DNA from: Wolinella sp052170135
GTDB taxonomy: Bacteria > Campylobacterota > Campylobacteria > Campylobacterales > Helicobacteraceae
Length of the DNA stretch: 64,000 nucleotides
Assembly: GCA_052170135.1 (NCBI GenBank)
Contig: JBQNBC010000001.1
Span: 1 to 64,000 of the forward strand
Reading direction: 5' to 3'
The translations under genes were made by a program, and so were the position numbers. The notes under the pieces were generated by a model, which saw nothing but the letters and a program-made list of their open reading frames with translations, had not been told where the DNA came from and ran no database searches. This document shows positions 1-8,602 of the stretch, in pieces; position 1 is the first letter of the stretch; each line of letters opens with the position of its first letter.

Positions 1-1082
1 TCTTGCATTAGCTTACCAGCATCTAGTGAGCTTTGGAGCATTTTGGTGATTTCATTACCGAGAAAGTTTACTGCACACTCTATCCCACCATGTGGCTCTT
101 TGATCGAAGTGGTAAAATCCATACGCGAATAAGAATCAAGCACACCCTGAAGCTCATTCAAATTATCAGCCACACGCGTTCTTAGCACTACTAGCATCTC
201 GTTCAAAACCCCGGATAATCGCCTAAGCTCAGGACTACTAGGCGTAATGCTCAATTGCTGCTTTAAGTGACCATGTCTAATCTCGCTAACCACATGAATA
301 ACCTCTTCTACCGCGGAAGTATCTTGCTTTATTGTGGCTTGAATCTTCTCAATACTTTCATTTATCATAATTGCCATCTTGCCAAACTCATCTTTTGAGT
401 TAAGCGTGATAATCTTCGCCTCGCTCGATTCTCGTCCAACAAAAGAAAAAAACGATTTAAGTCCATCTCTAATCGCCGATAATGAGCCGAGAATATTCCT
501 TATTAGTAGTAGTGAGAATATGACAAAAATAACAAAAGCTACCACGAAAAGCACAATAATGGCAATTTCAACACGTATCAACTGCTTCGAGCTATTCTCT
601 GCTGCTGTCTTTAGCGTCATTTCAAAATTCTCTTGCATCTTTGCTGCGACAATCGTACCAGCCTTAGTGATCTCCGTATTTTTAGCCTTTTTTGTATCTT
701 GATCGATGCTTGTATCGGCTCTTAGTTGCTTTCGCTGGTGGTAGTATGAAGTATATTGCTTAAACAGCTCCAAGTTCTCTTTTAATCTAGCTTGGTTTTC
801 TGGGATTTTTAGCTTACTTGCCAGAGATTCCGTTTCCTTTCGTAGTGAATCCATAGCCTCTATGATTTCAGCGTCTTTGTTGCCTTGAAGCTGATCTTGA
901 TAACGCAATATCCTAAGTCTCAAAAACGTCTCTAAAAGAATCGAAGATTCCCTACTCATAGAGGCGAAGAATCGCGCTTTATTACTCTCGATATGATAAA
1001 CAAAGAAAATACCCCCAAGTAAAAGCGCCAAAATAGCAGGGAAAAGAAAAAGTTTCGCACGTGTGGAAAGATTTTGCAGCAT
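1..1082 (-). CDS. Methyl-accepting chemotaxis protein, N-terminal part (continues past the left edge)
   Basis: Chemoreceptor that senses ligands across the inner membrane and signals to CheA/CheW. I translated the open minus frame from an ATG at 1082 to the window edge, about 360 codons without a stop. It begins MLQNLSTRAKLFLFPAILAL with a first membrane segment at residues 9-28. Then come a helical periplasmic domain of about 150 residues (rich in Lys/Glu, with no obvious Cache motif), a second hydrophobic segment near residues 175-197, and a HAMP-like linker. After that is a helical region containing another HAMP-like repeat. The conserved signalling hairpin tip and the C-terminus lie outside the window. 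The gene is monocistronic as far as can be seen, with about 215 bp to the next gene. The ligand is unknown. Confidence 0.85.
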   Translation of the reverse strand, partial: MLQNLSTRAKLFLFPAILALLLGGIFFVYHIESNKARFFASMSRESSILLETFLRLRILRYQDQLQGNKDAEIIEAMDSLRKETESLASKLKIPENQARLKENLELFKQYTSYYHQRKQLRADTSIDQDTKKAKNTEITKAGTIVAAKMQENFEMTLKTAAENSSKQLIRVEIAIIVLFVVAFVIFVIFSLLLIRNILGSLSAIRDGLKSFFSFVGRESSEAKIITLNSKDEFGKMAIMINESIEKIQATIKQDTSAVEEVIHVVSEIRHGHLKQQLSITPSSPELRRLSGVLNEMLVVLRTRVADNLNELQGVLDSYSRMDFTTSIKEPHGGIECAVNFLGNEITKMLQSSLDAGKLMQ

Positions 1083-1297
1083 GAATCACCCCTCATTAAA
1101 TTATTTTTAGACAAGCATTAATAATTGAGCCAAAAAAATAAACAGAGTGTATATTCTATTATCAACCTTCTTAAACAAAGTCAACTAAATGTCGCACTTC
1201 TGCGAAATAGATGTCATAAAGCAAAATCAACGGTTAATTACTTGCAAAAATCAAGAATCCAATCCGCACTACACACTACATTTAGGTATTTAAAAGA

Positions 1298-2362
1298 TTA
1301 ATAAATATCTTTGATTGTCTCTTTGTATAACACTTCCGTTTTCTTGGTCATTACCTCGATGCTAAACTCTCTTTCCACCAGCTCACGTCCTACGCGCCCC
1401 ATCTCTTTACGCAAAGCTAAATCCCCAGCCAAGGTAGCAAGTGCATTTCTGAGAGCACCAACCTCGCCAACCCCAAAAAGCAATCCATTTTCACGCACAC
1501 ACTCTGGTATCCCACCTGCATCACTCCCAACAACCGCCACACCACATGCGCTCGCCTCTAAAATCGCTGTACCAAGTGCTTCCATCCTTGAGGGCAAGAC
1601 AAAAATATCAAGCCCCGGCATAAGCTCAGCCACATCCTCGCGATGCCCTAGCATTATCGCACGTCCACCAAGCCCTAGGCGCGTGATTTCATTCTCTATG
1701 TTTTCGCGTTGAGGTCCATCGCCTATGATGACGAGTCGCACATTATCCGCTAGCTCAGCCACGGCTTCTAGTAGTATTTTATGCCCCTTTGCACCACGCA
1801 ATACAGCTACAATTCCAACTAAAATTATATCCTCACCAACACCAAGAATCTCACGCAGTCGCCCACTTTTTTGTGGCTGATACTTTTGTGTGTCAATCCC
1901 AGTGCGTATGGTCAATAATCGTCTAGAATCTACGCCGCGATTCTTCAAGTCCTCAAGCACAAAATCACTCACGCACACAACCTTGTCGTGGAGATTATAT
2001 GATAATGGTGAAGATATCGGCGTCTGTAAATGGCGCGTGCGAATCGCCCTCGCGCCAGCTAGTTTTGCAGCGATTACACCCAACCACGCGTCCTTGCCAG
2101 AGTGAGTGGAGACTATATCAATTCTCTCTTTTTTGATGATTTTATATAGCTCCCAAATCGCCTTTAGGCTGTAGCTTTTTTTCATATCCACGTGAAAGAA
2201 TCGCGCCCTAATAGTGTCGCGTCGCTTGTATAATTCTGCCTCTTTTGGTGTGGCGACGCACACCTCAAAACACGAAGAATCAAGACTATTAATAAGTCTT
2301 GCTGTGCGATTCTCCTGTCCACCCCAGCCTAGCGAGGATTCTGTTTCTAGGATCTTAATCAT
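1298..2362 (-). CDS. Glycosyltransferase family 4 (GT-B fold)
   Basis: Predicted cytoplasmic nucleotide-sugar transferase acting on LPS or another surface glycan. The 354-residue protein has an N-terminal acceptor domain with the loop GWGGQE at residues 12-17. Its C-terminal GT4 domain starts near residue 180 and includes GDGPQRE (214-220) and the donor-binding E-x7-E signature at E261 and E269 in EALGTAILE, followed by SDAGGIPE. Its start overlaps the stop of the upstream O-antigen ligase-like gene by 4 nt, so the two are translationally coupled and probably work in one glycan pathway. Donor and acceptor cannot be deduced. The length is normal for the family. Confidence 0.85.
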   Translation of the reverse strand: MIKILETESSLGWGGQENRTARLINSLDSSCFEVCVATPKEAELYKRRDTIRARFFHVDMKKSYSLKAIWELYKIIKKERIDIVSTHSGKDAWLGVIAAKLAGARAIRTRHLQTPISSPLSYNLHDKVVCVSDFVLEDLKNRGVDSRRLLTIRTGIDTQKYQPQKSGRLREILGVGEDIILVGIVAVLRGAKGHKILLEAVAELADNVRLVIIGDGPQRENIENEITRLGLGGRAIMLGHREDVAELMPGLDIFVLPSRMEALGTAILEASACGVAVVGSDAGGIPECVRENGLLFGVGEVGALRNALATLAGDLALRKEMGRVGRELVEREFSIEVMTKKTEVLYKETIKDIY

Positions 2363-3729
2363 CTCTCACTCCTATATCTCATCGCAAAAATCACACCACT
2401 TAAAATGTAAAAAAGCCGTGCCTCGCCATCTACAAAAAAATCTGCGAAAAATATAGCTACACTAAAGCCTATAATCCCCAAAAAGTAGCCAGCACCAAGA
2501 ATCGAAAATACACGATCGCTGCCATGCACCAGTCCAAGCGCATACTTAGACATTAGCAAAAACCACGCAATCATCGTAAGCAACCCAAAGATTCCCAATT
2601 GATACGCCATGCCTAAGTAGGAGTTGTGTGGGAAGATATACAGCGCATAAGGGATATTTTCTAGCCTACCATTCTGCGCTATATGTGATACTTTTTGATT
2701 CTCTTCTAGCCACCGCTTCGCATCAATGCTACTATCAAAATACATACCACTCCACTCATATACAATACTTCTAGCATAAAGCTCGCGTCCTAGCCCACGA
2801 GGTGTAAGCGGGTCTTTTTTAAGTGCTAGATAAATCGACTTCCACATCGCAAGGCGCGAAGAGATAGCCTCATCAAACCCCTGCTCCTTTACCTCATATA
2901 TGCGAGATGGTGGTAACTTTAGAGCTTGAGAAATCTCATTTATGTGTAGCTTTAAGTCATATCTCTGACCTAGATTCTCGCCACAAAAATAGAGAAAGGA
3001 AGTTACGACAAGCACGACGATCGCTCCACTTGCAAGAGCGACTAACCTCTCTATTTTACCGTGTAGCAAAAACACAAGCGCACAAACTATCGCAATACCA
3101 CCAAGCCACGTTGCTCGTGTGTGATTTGCCACCATAGCAAGAATCGCAACCCCTAAAAGAAGCACGCCAATCCACGTATAAAAGCGACTTTTCCCTAAAA
3201 GTATAAACGCAAGAGAGAATCCAAACAGCCAAAGCACCCAGATTCCATACCCTTCTATATTGCCAAGCAACCCACTGCCACGAGTAGGAAATCCGCCATC
3301 AAGCAGCCAAATCAAAATACCAGCCACACCATGTAACGCAAAAGCTAGCACAAGCACATATAAAAAATATCGCCACACACAACAGCTAAAATGCGATGCG
3401 AGTAAAAATGCACCAAAAAATAGGAGTAGATTTTGCAAAATCTCACTTCGAATCTCATTTAAACTAAGTCGCGGATCAATACTCCAAAACAATGAGAGAA
3501 TCGAGAGCAAAAAATAGAGCGCAAAGATGGCAAAAATAGGTCTAAACAACCTAATATCAAAACGCAAAAAGTCGCGCCAAAAAAATAGAATCGCGCCAAA
3601 AATAGATGCATAGATCGTAAAATTGCTTATCGCTTTTGTATTTGCCACGCCTAAAAAAAATAACCCCACAACAAGCAATGCACCCAAAAGAATCGAAAAT
3701 CTATCATTCCCTAAGCATGCCCTAGCCAT
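2359..3729 (-). CDS. O-antigen ligase / polymerase family membrane protein (WaaL-like)
   Basis: Polytopic inner-membrane protein of the Wzy/WaaL superfamily, which either joins O-chains to lipid A-core or polymerises repeat units. It has about ten to twelve hydrophobic segments. A long periplasmic loop lies between about residues 255 and 365, with the family-typical PHNSYLGMAYQLG segment (functional His) after it. I prefer the ATG at 3729 (456 aa): AAAGG sits 7 nt upstream, whereas a longer reading from 3747 would need a TTG start with no ribosome-binding site. It is coupled to the downstream glycosyltransferase by a 4-nt overlap. Ligase and polymerase cannot be separated by eye. Confidence 0.75.
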   Translation of the reverse strand: MARACLGNDRFSILLGALLVVGLFFLGVANTKAISNFTIYASIFGAILFFWRDFLRFDIRLFRPIFAIFALYFLLSILSLFWSIDPRLSLNEIRSEILQNLLLFFGAFLLASHFSCCVWRYFLYVLVLAFALHGVAGILIWLLDGGFPTRGSGLLGNIEGYGIWVLWLFGFSLAFILLGKSRFYTWIGVLLLGVAILAMVANHTRATWLGGIAIVCALVFLLHGKIERLVALASGAIVVLVVTSFLYFCGENLGQRYDLKLHINEISQALKLPPSRIYEVKEQGFDEAISSRLAMWKSIYLALKKDPLTPRGLGRELYARSIVYEWSGMYFDSSIDAKRWLEENQKVSHIAQNGRLENIPYALYIFPHNSYLGMAYQLGIFGLLTMIAWFLLMSKYALGLVHGSDRVFSILGAGYFLGIIGFSVAIFFADFFVDGEARLFYILSGVIFAMRYRSER

Positions 3730-3893
3730 ATCCCTACCTTTCGCCAACTACAAAAACCAAAATTCTAGACATTCGCAAAATTTAATATCAGATTCTACTT
3801 ATGCTTTGCTAAGTTTAGGCATACACAAAAGCTATATGATTGATGCTTTTGCTGGTTACATTTGTGTAAAATCGCTCCAGCAAAGGGGTTTTT

Positions 3894-4463
3894 ATGATTT
3901 TAATGATTGATAATTACGATTCTTTCACATATAACATCGTCCAATACTGCGCCGAGCTAGGTGAGAATCCCCACGTTATACGTAACGACGAGATAGGTCT
4001 TGAGGAAATTTGCGCACTAAATCCGCAAAAAATAATAATCTCGCCAGGACCATCTACGCCACGTGATGCAGGCGTAAGTCTAGCCGTGATTCGCCATTTT
4101 ACAGGCTCGATTCCGATTCTTGGTGTATGTCTTGGACATCAAGCAATCGCAGAGGTGTTTGGAGGTGAAGTTATAAGAGCAAAGAATATGATGCATGGAA
4201 AGACTTCTGAAGTAAAGATAGTTGCCAAAAGTGCCATCTTTCATGGGATTCCAAACACTTTTACTGCAATACGCTACCACTCACTGATAGTAAAAAAAGA
4301 GAATCTACCAAAGAGAATCAAGCCTACAGCATTTAGTATCGACGATGACGAGATTATGGCACTTGAGATTGAAGGACAACAGACATTTGGTGTTCAGTTC
4401 CACCCAGAGTCGATTATGAGTCAGTTTGGGCGTGAAATATTTGGGAACTTCCTCGCATTATGA
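3894..4463 (+). CDS. pabA: Anthranilate / aminodeoxychorismate synthase glutamine amidotransferase subunit
   Basis: Class I glutamine amidotransferase of 189 residues that supplies ammonia to TrpE or PabB for tryptophan or folate synthesis. Visible motifs are the N-terminal MIDNYDSFTYN, the oxyanion-strand SPGPSTP near residue 50, the nucleophile elbow GVCLGHQAI (Cys near residue 79) and the catalytic HPES near residue 171. AAAGGGG lies about 7 nt before the ATG, and a TAAAAT-like -10 element is at 3867-3872. No trpE or trpB is next to it and trpA is 36 kb away, so pabA or a bifunctional role is more likely than a trp-operon trpG. It overlaps the P-type ATPase gene by 4 nt, an unexpected partner. 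Confidence 0.88.
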   Translation: MILMIDNYDSFTYNIVQYCAELGENPHVIRNDEIGLEEICALNPQKIIISPGPSTPRDAGVSLAVIRHFTGSIPILGVCLGHQAIAEVFGGEVIRAKNMMHGKTSEVKIVAKSAIFHGIPNTFTAIRYHSLIVKKENLPKRIKPTAFSIDDDEIMALEIEGQQTFGVQFHPESIMSQFGREIFGNFLAL

Positions 4464-6862
4464 AACGACGTTGCGATCACTGTCATTTAGAGTACGACGA
4501 GGATGCATTGTTTCGCGATGAGAGCTTTGAAGATGTGCGATTCTTCTGCTGCAAGGGGTGTCAAGGCGTATATCATCTTTTGCGCTCAAGCGGGCTAGAT
4601 AGCTTCTATGACAAGCTAGGCTCAAGCACTCTAGAGCCTCCAAAAGAGCTCGATTCTCAGCTTTCACGATTTGATAGTGAGGCGTTTGCTCGCCAATACA
4701 TTAAACAAGAATCTGGAATTTCGACAATATCGCTAATAATCTCAAATATCCACTGCGCGGCATGTGTATGGCTAAATGAAAAAATACTGCATCAACAAAA
4801 CGGAATCATAGAAGCGTCTATAAACTATACAAACAACAAGGCTGTAATTTCGTGGGATTCTTCAAAAATTGTGCTAAGTCAGATTATTGCGCTAATTCGC
4901 TCTATCGGATATGACGCGCATCCTTACGATCCAAAGACACAAGAAGAGCGCGCGCACAAAGCACGCCGTGACTACTATACACGCATGGTGGTTGGAATCT
5001 TTTGCACGATGAATATCATGTGGATAGCCATCGCACAGTGGGCAGGATACTTTAGTGGTATGGATTCTTCCATGAGACATATTCTGAACTTCGCATCATT
5101 TATGCTCGCAACACCTGCGCTATTTTTTAGTGGCTGGATATTTTTCCGAGGTGCATACTATGGATTAAAGCACGGACTAGTTGGCATGGATCTACTTGTA
5201 GCATCTGGTGCTAGCATGGCATATTTTTATTCGATTTATGCGGCTATAAGTGGAGCTGGCGAAACGTACTTTGATAGCGTTGCGATGATTATCACCTTTG
5301 TTCTAATGGGAAAATTCCTCGAAATCAAAGGCAAAAAGAGCGCAGTAGATTCTCTTGATGCACTTGAAGCGCAGATTCCTAGCACGGTTATAGTTTTGCA
5401 AAACGAGAAGAGAATCGCAAAAGCACCAGATGAGGTGATTGTCGGTGATGTTATCGAGGTACTACCTGGAGAGAGGCTCGCGCTTGATGGTATTTTACTG
5501 AGTGAACACGCTAGCATTGACGAGAGTGCGCTAAGTGGAGAATCTCTACCGGTTGAGAAGTGCAAAAACGATGAGATTCTCTCTGGGGCGATAAACTTAG
5601 AAAATGCGATTACTTATCGCGTAAGCCGTATTTTTGGCGATTCTTTAATGTCTAACATTATTCATCTTATAGAGGATTCTTTATCTAAAAAACCACACAT
5701 CGAGACACGCGCAAATGAGCTGGCACGATACTTTTCCATCATCGTCCTCACGCTTTCGCTTGTTACATTTGTAGCATGGATATATATAGGCAAGAATATT
5801 GAAGTTGCGCTAATTACGGCAATATCCGTAGTTATTGTAGCTTGTCCTTGCGCACTTGCACTGGCCACACCAATAGCCTCGCTAGTCGCACTATCAGAAT
5901 CGCTCAAAAAAAAGCTGCTCTTCAAAGAAGCTCGATTCTTTGAGACGATAGCGAAGGCAGATCTGCTGGTAATAGATAAGACTGGTACACTCACGCACGC
6001 AAAGCCAAGCGTAGTAGATGTGCAACGGTTTTTAGAGTTTGATTCCTCTACGCTTTTGGCACTTGTAAAAAGCAGTGCGCACCCGATAAGCCGCGGCGTA
6101 GCACGCTTTTTAGAAGAGAAGGGAATCATTGAAACACCATTGCTGGAGAGTATGCAGATTCCCGCACGTGGGCTTGTAGGCATAGATAATGATGGCATAG
6201 AGTGGCTAGGTGGGAATTTGAGCTTTTTAAACGAGCGCGGAATAGATACAAGAGCTATTTCACCAACTTCTAGATTGCAATTTGCCATAGCATATAATGG
6301 AAATCTCGTAGCTGTTTTTGGACTAGAAGACGAGATAAAAAGCGATGCAAAAAGCGCCATAGAATCGATACAAAAGCTAGGAATTGAAGTGGTTATGCTA
6401 ACAGGCGACCATGAGGATTCCGCACGCGAAGTGGCAAATAAGCTAAAAATCGCCTACAAAGCAGAGCTAACCCCAAGCCAAAAAGCGGAATACGTCCGCA
6501 CAGCACACGATCACGGGCGTGTCGTCGTCATGGCTGGCGATGGGATAAACGATGCGCCCGCTCTCGCACTAAGCGACATTGCAGTGGCAATGAGCGGAGG
6601 AATGGATGTAGCCATAGGCGTAAGTGATGTGGTCGTGATGGACAACTCTCTAGGCGCGCTTAGTGCGGCATTTGCACTTTCAAGACGCACTTTTGCACTA
6701 ATAAAGCAAAACATCGCTATCTCACTATTTTATAATGCACTTACAATTCCGCTTGCGATGCTAGGCTATGTCATACCATTAATCGCAGCTGTAGCAATGT
6801 CGATGAGTTCATTGCTAGTCGTAGGAAATAGCTGGAGAATCAAAGGCAAACTTAGCCTCTAA
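4460..6862 (+). CDS. ccoI: Heavy-metal P1B-type ATPase, CcoI/FixI type (copper export for cbb3 oxidase)
   Basis: ATP-driven copper transporter of the inner membrane, 800 aa. The N-terminus carries a Cys-rich metal-binding module (C5, C8, C30, C31, C34) typical of CcoI/FixI-type pumps. A ferredoxin-like HMA domain with C99-x-x-C102 (HCAACVW) follows. The membrane CPC is at 462-464 in VACPCALALATP, the phosphorylated aspartate is D506 in DKTGTLT, and the hinge GDGINDAPAL is near residue 693. In this family the pump delivers copper for assembly of cbb3 cytochrome oxidase rather than for general detoxification. Assignment to CcoI rather than CopA rests on the extra N-terminal Cys-rich module. The start overlaps pabA by 4 nt. 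Confidence 0.85.
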   Translation: MKRRCDHCHLEYDEDALFRDESFEDVRFFCCKGCQGVYHLLRSSGLDSFYDKLGSSTLEPPKELDSQLSRFDSEAFARQYIKQESGISTISLIISNIHCAACVWLNEKILHQQNGIIEASINYTNNKAVISWDSSKIVLSQIIALIRSIGYDAHPYDPKTQEERAHKARRDYYTRMVVGIFCTMNIMWIAIAQWAGYFSGMDSSMRHILNFASFMLATPALFFSGWIFFRGAYYGLKHGLVGMDLLVASGASMAYFYSIYAAISGAGETYFDSVAMIITFVLMGKFLEIKGKKSAVDSLDALEAQIPSTVIVLQNEKRIAKAPDEVIVGDVIEVLPGERLALDGILLSEHASIDESALSGESLPVEKCKNDEILSGAINLENAITYRVSRIFGDSLMSNIIHLIEDSLSKKPHIETRANELARYFSIIVLTLSLVTFVAWIYIGKNIEVALITAISVVIVACPCALALATPIASLVALSESLKKKLLFKEARFFETIAKADLLVIDKTGTLTHAKPSVVDVQRFLEFDSSTLLALVKSSAHPISRGVARFLEEKGIIETPLLESMQIPARGLVGIDNDGIEWLGGNLSFLNERGIDTRAISPTSRLQFAIAYNGNLVAVFGLEDEIKSDAKSAIESIQKLGIEVVMLTGDHEDSAREVANKLKIAYKAELTPSQKAEYVRTAHDHGRVVVMAGDGINDAPALALSDIAVAMSGGMDVAIGVSDVVVMDNSLGALSAAFALSRRTFALIKQNIAISLFYNALTIPLAMLGYVIPLIAAVAMSMSSLLVVGNSWRIKGKLSL

Positions 6863-6896
6863 TTATTTCAAGCCAAGAATCCAAAGCTACTTATTG

Positions 6897-8363
6897 CTAA
6901 ATCTGCTCCTCTGGCTCAAATACACGAAGTGCCTGCCTAAAAATTGTCGGCTCTTCACACTTAATAAGCAGCATATCCCCCTCGCTAAAGAGCGTAGAAC
7001 CAGTTGGCTTTATATTCTCCTCGCCACGGCGAATAAGAAGAATCAAAAACTCATGTGGCAACTCAAGCTCAGCAATACTCTTATCAATCGCATTTGAATA
7101 CTGAGGAATATAAAATTGCTTTAGCGTGTGTTGCATTAATGGTGAAGCGATAATAGGCGTGCTCTCTACCTCCTCCTTATGCTCGCTTACGCCCATTAGC
7201 TTCGCCATTTTTGGCAGTGTGGTACCCTGTATTAGTACGCTTGTCAAAACAATAAAAAAGACTGTATTAAATATAAGTACTGAACTCTCAAGCTCCTCTA
7301 AGAATGGATATGTCGCAAGGACAATAGGAACAGCACCGCGCAAACCAACCCATGAGATAAAGCTCTTTTCACGTAGACTAAGCGGACTAAGCTTAAGTGT
7401 CACCATAACTCCAATAGGACGCGCAACAATCATAAGCCAAAGCGCAATCAACATGGCTACTGGCGCAATAGATGGTAGTTCTGATGGATAGACTAAAAGA
7501 CCAAGTGTTAAGAATACCGTGATTTGCATAATCCACGCGATCCCATCATGAAATCCGATTAGATTCTTCTTATGGACAAATTCACGTGCATTTGCCGCAA
7601 TACCAGCAATATAGACAGCGAGGAATCCATTCCCGCCCAAAAACGAGCTGGCACTAAAAAGCAATAGAACCCACGCGATACTAAACACGGGATAAAGCCC
7701 ATAGAAGCTTAGGTGGATTCTATTTAGAATCGGTGGCAAAAGCACACCAAAAAGATAGCCCATCGCGCCACCAACGACGAACTGTAAAAAGAACTTTCCT
7801 ATCCACTCAAGAACAGAGCTGCTCTCAGGTAGAAGAATCATCTGTAAAACTGCAACAGTAAGGAAGATTGCCATCGGGTCATTACTTCCTGATTCTAACT
7901 CTAGGAGTGGGGCAAGGCGCTTTTTAAGTGCAATTCCCTTGGCGCGAAGGATGGCAAAAACAGCCGCTGCATCTGTTGATGAGATAATAGCACCCAAAAG
8001 CAATGACTCAAGCCAGCTAAACTCAAGCAAGAATCTGACACAAAGCGCGGTCAAAAGTGCGGTCAAAATTACACCAATAGTAGCAAGCAATAATCCCTCT
8101 TTTATCACTGGTTTTATTGACTTCCACGATGTGTCTAATCCTCCGCCAAATAGAATAAAAATAAGTGCAATCGTTCCAACGCTCTGAGCCACTTTCGCAT
8201 CTTCAAAATGTATCCCTAGTAACCCATCAGAGCCAGCTAGCATACCAACACCAAGAAAAATCAACAGCGCAGGAACGCCAAAGTGATCAGATAACTTGCT
8301 AGCAAAGACACTAAGAAGCATTAAAGTTGCAATAATAATGATGTACAACTCGAGGTTTTCCAT
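6897..8363 (-). CDS. Potassium/proton antiporter, CPA1 family (NhaP2/CvrA-like)
   Basis: Inner-membrane monovalent cation/proton antiporter. About twelve hydrophobic segments start at once from MENLELYIII, with the conserved ion-path region SSTDAAAVFAILR and SGSNDPMA. The cytoplasmic C-terminus resembles an RCK_C/TrkA-C regulatory domain (residues about 400-488, ending near LRVFEPEEQI). The open frame reaches 8573, but I chose the ATG at 8363 (488 aa). AAGGG lies 6-7 nt upstream of it, the protein then begins with the family's first membrane helix, and the extra 70 residues upstream look like translated intergenic sequence. It converges on the P-type ATPase gene 34 nt away. Whether K+ or Na+ is carried is inferred from the family only. 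Confidence 0.85.
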   Translation of the reverse strand: MENLELYIIIIATLMLLSVFASKLSDHFGVPALLIFLGVGMLAGSDGLLGIHFEDAKVAQSVGTIALIFILFGGGLDTSWKSIKPVIKEGLLLATIGVILTALLTALCVRFLLEFSWLESLLLGAIISSTDAAAVFAILRAKGIALKKRLAPLLELESGSNDPMAIFLTVAVLQMILLPESSSVLEWIGKFFLQFVVGGAMGYLFGVLLPPILNRIHLSFYGLYPVFSIAWVLLLFSASSFLGGNGFLAVYIAGIAANAREFVHKKNLIGFHDGIAWIMQITVFLTLGLLVYPSELPSIAPVAMLIALWLMIVARPIGVMVTLKLSPLSLREKSFISWVGLRGAVPIVLATYPFLEELESSVLIFNTVFFIVLTSVLIQGTTLPKMAKLMGVSEHKEEVESTPIIASPLMQHTLKQFYIPQYSNAIDKSIAELELPHEFLILLIRRGEENIKPTGSTLFSEGDMLLIKCEEPTIFRQALRVFEPEEQI

Positions 8364-8602
8364 AGATTCCCTTAATAAATAATGCACGATTCTTTCAAGT
8401 TTTACGATATTTTGATAAGTTTTTGATGTCAGTATTCCCGTGCTAAATATACTATAACGAACTCTCAAGGCGAAATCAAGCAAGCTATACACGCAAGAAT
8501 CTACGCTCTTAATATCTAAAAACACGAGTTTTTGAAGCCTATTAGGAAGCTTTATGCGATACAATTTCATCATAAAATATATAGTCCAACAAAGGAGTAG
8601 TT

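Noticed and set aside
5662..6360. Long minus-strand frame (232 codons) opposite the P-type ATPase
   Set aside because: Serine-rich antisense translation of an intact ATPase with all motifs on the plus strand.
8364..8573. N-terminal extension of 70 residues on the cation/proton antiporter
   Set aside because: No ribosome-binding site at 8573, composition unlike a membrane protein start, and a good site precedes ATG 8363 where the first membrane helix begins.
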